Positions 61,306 through 64,000 of a stretch of 64,000 bases of DNA are shown here, piece by piece. How positions within the stretch are numbered: position 1 is the stretch's first letter; each line of letters starts with the position of its first letter. The notes below the pieces were generated by a model. That model had not been told where the DNA came from. It worked only from the letters and a program-made list of their open reading frames with translations, and did no database searches. The DNA comes from Agroathelia rolfsii (Eukaryota; Basidiomycota; Agaricomycetes; Amylocorticiales; Amylocorticiaceae): positions 372,001 to 436,000 of the forward strand of contig JABRWF010000006.1 of the NCBI GenBank assembly GCA_018343915.1, in the 5' to 3' direction. Both the position numbers and the translations under genes were made by a program.

Positions 61306-64000
61306 CTACGGTATCCTGTGTATCTCTCCAAGGTCAACTGTTTCTAGTTGTTCCTGCAGAGCACCATGACTCCCAATCACTTCATCCTCTTCGGAAGTTA
61401 GTGTCCAACTGCCCATGGTGGGAGTGAGCGATCCTTCGGCCGCTTGGAAGTCGCCAAAGTCTCCGAAACTGTCCATGGTAGAATCCTCTAGATCTTCTGT
61501 AAAGCTGCCGGATATCGCGAATGGATCCCCAGTGGCAGCAGCAGAGTCTGAGAACGGTCCAAACGTGTCATCCTAGGAAAAGATTAATGATTACAACAGC
61601 TGAAGGTCAAAAGGATAGTGACAAACCTCGTCACTATCACTGTCAAGGAACCTTGTCGGGTGGGCACTCGAAGACAAATGAGAGGGGTCGAAAGCATCCT
61701 AAACAAACACATGTTAGAATAACGGATCCAGTGTTCCTATAATAAAGCTATTACGTCAAAGCCACCCGAATCTAAAGGTCTCCGTTCACTCTGAGGACGA
61801 GGTGGAGCAGAGTGCTCAATGTACTGAGATTGCGCCAACCATCCCTCATCATCGTCATCATCGGACGTATCTGAGGATGATGAACCAAAGGCGTTCGTCA
61901 CATGCATCTCTTGAGCAAGGTAGCTAGTGAACTATGCCACACGTAGGAGTAAAACATTTAGCTCCAGGAAACTTTTCAAGACAGCATCAAGAATCCCCAA
62001 ACCTGTGGTGACCAGCTCGATTCATCCTCATCTTCCTCATGCAACGGAGGAGGGCCAAAGTCAGCCGTATTCGTGGGCGAGTGCTCATTGACGTTCCTGT
62101 TCAGTGTACCGTTTAATTCAGAGGCAGAACGATTGGCAGATGCATCTTCTTCGTCGACTTTCCAGTCAGACGTATTGCGGTTGATTCCAGACGTGAGCGC
62201 TGGCTTGCCACCTCCCAAGAGACTCATATCCCTCTTCTTTGTCTCACTGTATCGGCCGTTGACATAGTCATCCCAGTCTGGTTGGGGGCAAGAAGGCAGA
62301 ATAGCTTCACGAAGGTCAAGCGGATAATGCTCAAGGGCGGCAATGACATCTTCGGATATGAGCGTGAGATGACCCATGTATCCAAGGCGAACTCCCTTTG
62401 GCTCTTCGCTGTCGTATACAATACATATAATCAATGGTCAAATATCATGGATAATCACGAATCATGCCTACCATGCTCGATCATTGCGACGTTGGCCCTC
62501 AACAATTTTATGCATCAGCTTGCCATCTCGAAAGAGTGCAATGATGAGCTCTCGATTCAGGCCGACATCGACCCTTCCAGTGAGTATTTGATGAATCACA
62601 TCATAGACGACACTATGTAAGAAGTTATTCCACGGGAAGTCGAAGAACAAGTCCTAAGAATAAATCAACGGGATTCTCACTTGCATTCTGTCATGTCTTA
62701 CCAGAAGAGTGCCTAATACGTTCAGATCCAAGAACCTTCTCTTTAAACGCTCACCGACGGGCATTGCTGAAGGTCCAGATACGGTGATACTGGAGTATCG
62801 CCTTACACTTCTCATCGAGTTCGTGACTGAACGGCGACCATTGGTTAGTGAACTATCGGAATCACTGCCAAGAGCGAGGATTCTTCTCGAGGGTGACATA
62901 GGGATTGGGCTTTCTATAGCCAATGGTGGAGGGAGCTGTTGATCGTGAGTAGATGAAGGTGGCAAATCAGGTGGTGGTACAGAGGTGGCCCTCGGCCGCG
63001 GTGCTACAATGGGAGGTTCGTCGTACATAGCAATTTCTTCCATCGACTCATCATCGTCCGAGCTTCCGGGCTCGTGATCCTCGTCATCGCTCATGTCCTC
63101 ATCCGAATCTAGCAAGGAGTTGGCATCATGAGGCGCATTAGATACAGGGAGTTCCAGAGCCGGCTCGGTTTCGTCGGTATCGTCAGGTGTGTCTTCATGC
63201 TTATTTTCTTCGCCTGAACTAATAGCAATAACCTGAGCGAGCTCTTCAAGTGCCGAAAGGCCTCCCTGTAAGCGTCCTTCATTATCGTATAGATGACTAT
63301 ACTCTGCTGAACGATTTAGCAGAGACATGTTGGAACAGTGCAATAGCTCTGCATAAAGCTCGCAAATGCGGTATCGTTCAAAGGTCAGGGGTATTAGAGG
63401 TCCCAGGGAAGTGCTAATTTGCCCGTCCTAGTCACCGGACATCAGAAAAAACTGACCAGCAAGTAGGGTGAAATGGCCTTACCAGCGAGCGAGGTGACTT
63501 AAGGTAGGTTTGCAAGGTCTCGAGATTGTCGCACATGGCTTCCAATATTGGCCCGAGATGAACAACACCTATACGATTGACCATATCCTTCATGGCTTGT
63601 TCAAGTGTATCCCTAGCATCCTGGCCTTGCAAGTGTTGTTGGACTTGTATCAGACGATTTCGAAGCGTGTGGAAGAGGTACGGCTCGTAATAGTCCGAAT
63701 TATTTTTTCGAATGAGCTCGACAAAGACCGAAATGGATTGAAGAACCGATGATGTTGTGCTTTCAACGCTGGGTAAAGTAGCAGGGGGAGTTTCAGCTGA
63801 TTTTTCAGTTGACTTCGGGTACTCGGATAAGATATATCCAGCGAGTTTCTCGACATTGTTGGCTTGTGCAAGTTCCCGTGCAAAGCGATTTGAAGCCGGG
63901 CCATTAGATAGCCCATCAGCTAGACCGGCGCCAGGAGAAGGCGCAGCGATGGAAATAATGCCCCTAATGAGTTCTGACGCAATGCTATGGACGTCGGGAC
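61306..64000 (-). CDS. SIT4 phosphatase-associated protein (SAPS domain), 5' end beyond window
   Basis: Regulatory subunit of the PP2A-like phosphatase Sit4/PP6, acting in the cytosol on cell-cycle, TOR and trafficking signals. The window starts inside the SAPS domain: SIASELIRGIISIAAPSPGA, KLAGYILSEYPKS, SISVFVELIRKNNSDYYEPY, MVNRIGVVHLGPILEAMCDN, an acidic insert (DSDEDMSDDEDHEPGSSDDD), RRFLDLNVLGTLL, DLFFDFPWNNFLHSVVYDVI (highly diagnostic), RLGYMGHLTLISEDVIAALE and the basic-acidic C-terminus with the WxxY-like SQYIEHSAPP, ending VDLGEIHRIP, TAG at 61306-61308. Corresponds to yeast SAP155/185/190; which member cannot be said. The MDR gene ends only about 150 bp away, tail to tail. Confidence 0.9.

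Overview
The window is nuclear DNA from a filamentous basidiomycete, most likely an Agaricomycete. Almost every gene is cut by short spliceosomal introns of about 45-75 nt. The gene set is eukaryotic housekeeping (proteasome, vacuolar sorting, translation, O-mannosylation), and the accessory families seen here (a seven-helix membrane family, P450s, an NTPase-nuclease pseudogene) are ones I associate with mushroom-forming fungi. Nothing bacterial, viral or organellar was recognised. Coordinates of multi-exon genes run from start codon to stop codon with introns included. Exon joins were inferred by eye from reading frame, GT/AG borders and family resemblance.

Layout. 1-5 kb: RPN8 (cut by the left edge), a SWIM+RING zinc-finger protein, dehydrodolichyl diphosphate synthase (RER2-type) and the small ATP synthase subunit j (ATP18). 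5.8-20.5 kb: an accessory island with two paralogous cytochrome P450s on the minus strand, three paralogous seven-helix membrane protein genes on the plus strand, an SLX8-like RING gene, and a 5'-truncated LINE retrotransposon remnant. The right half of the island is a tandem segmental duplication of about 3.1 kb per unit, which also copied the upstream region of VPS11. 20.5-27 kb: VPS11, COX16, ADE12. 28.6-31.9 kb: a decayed P-loop NTPase-nuclease gene in a gene-poor stretch that runs to 35.3 kb. 35.3-50.4 kb: an MFS carrier, fibrillarin (NOP1), protein O-mannosyltransferase 2, TEF1 and eIF4A (head to head), and a dual-specificity phosphatase. 53.3-64 kb: HEL2 and a UBP3/USP10-type deubiquitinase (head to head), a quinone-oxidoreductase-like MDR enzyme, and a SIT4-associated SAPS protein cut by the right edge.

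The most interesting part is the island at 5.8-20.5 kb. A P450(-)/7TM(+) pair appears twice, and the second 7TM gene was duplicated again. All three 7TM genes carry a non-GT 5' splice site (GA or GG) at the same intron, with an in-frame stop just inside the intron and clear coding potential beyond it. One copy has also changed another donor from GT to GC, in an intron that is a multiple of three and stop-free. These observations come straight from the sequence; whether the introns are spliced needs RNA data. The HEL2-UBP3 and TEF1-eIF4A divergent pairs place functionally related genes on shared upstream regions.
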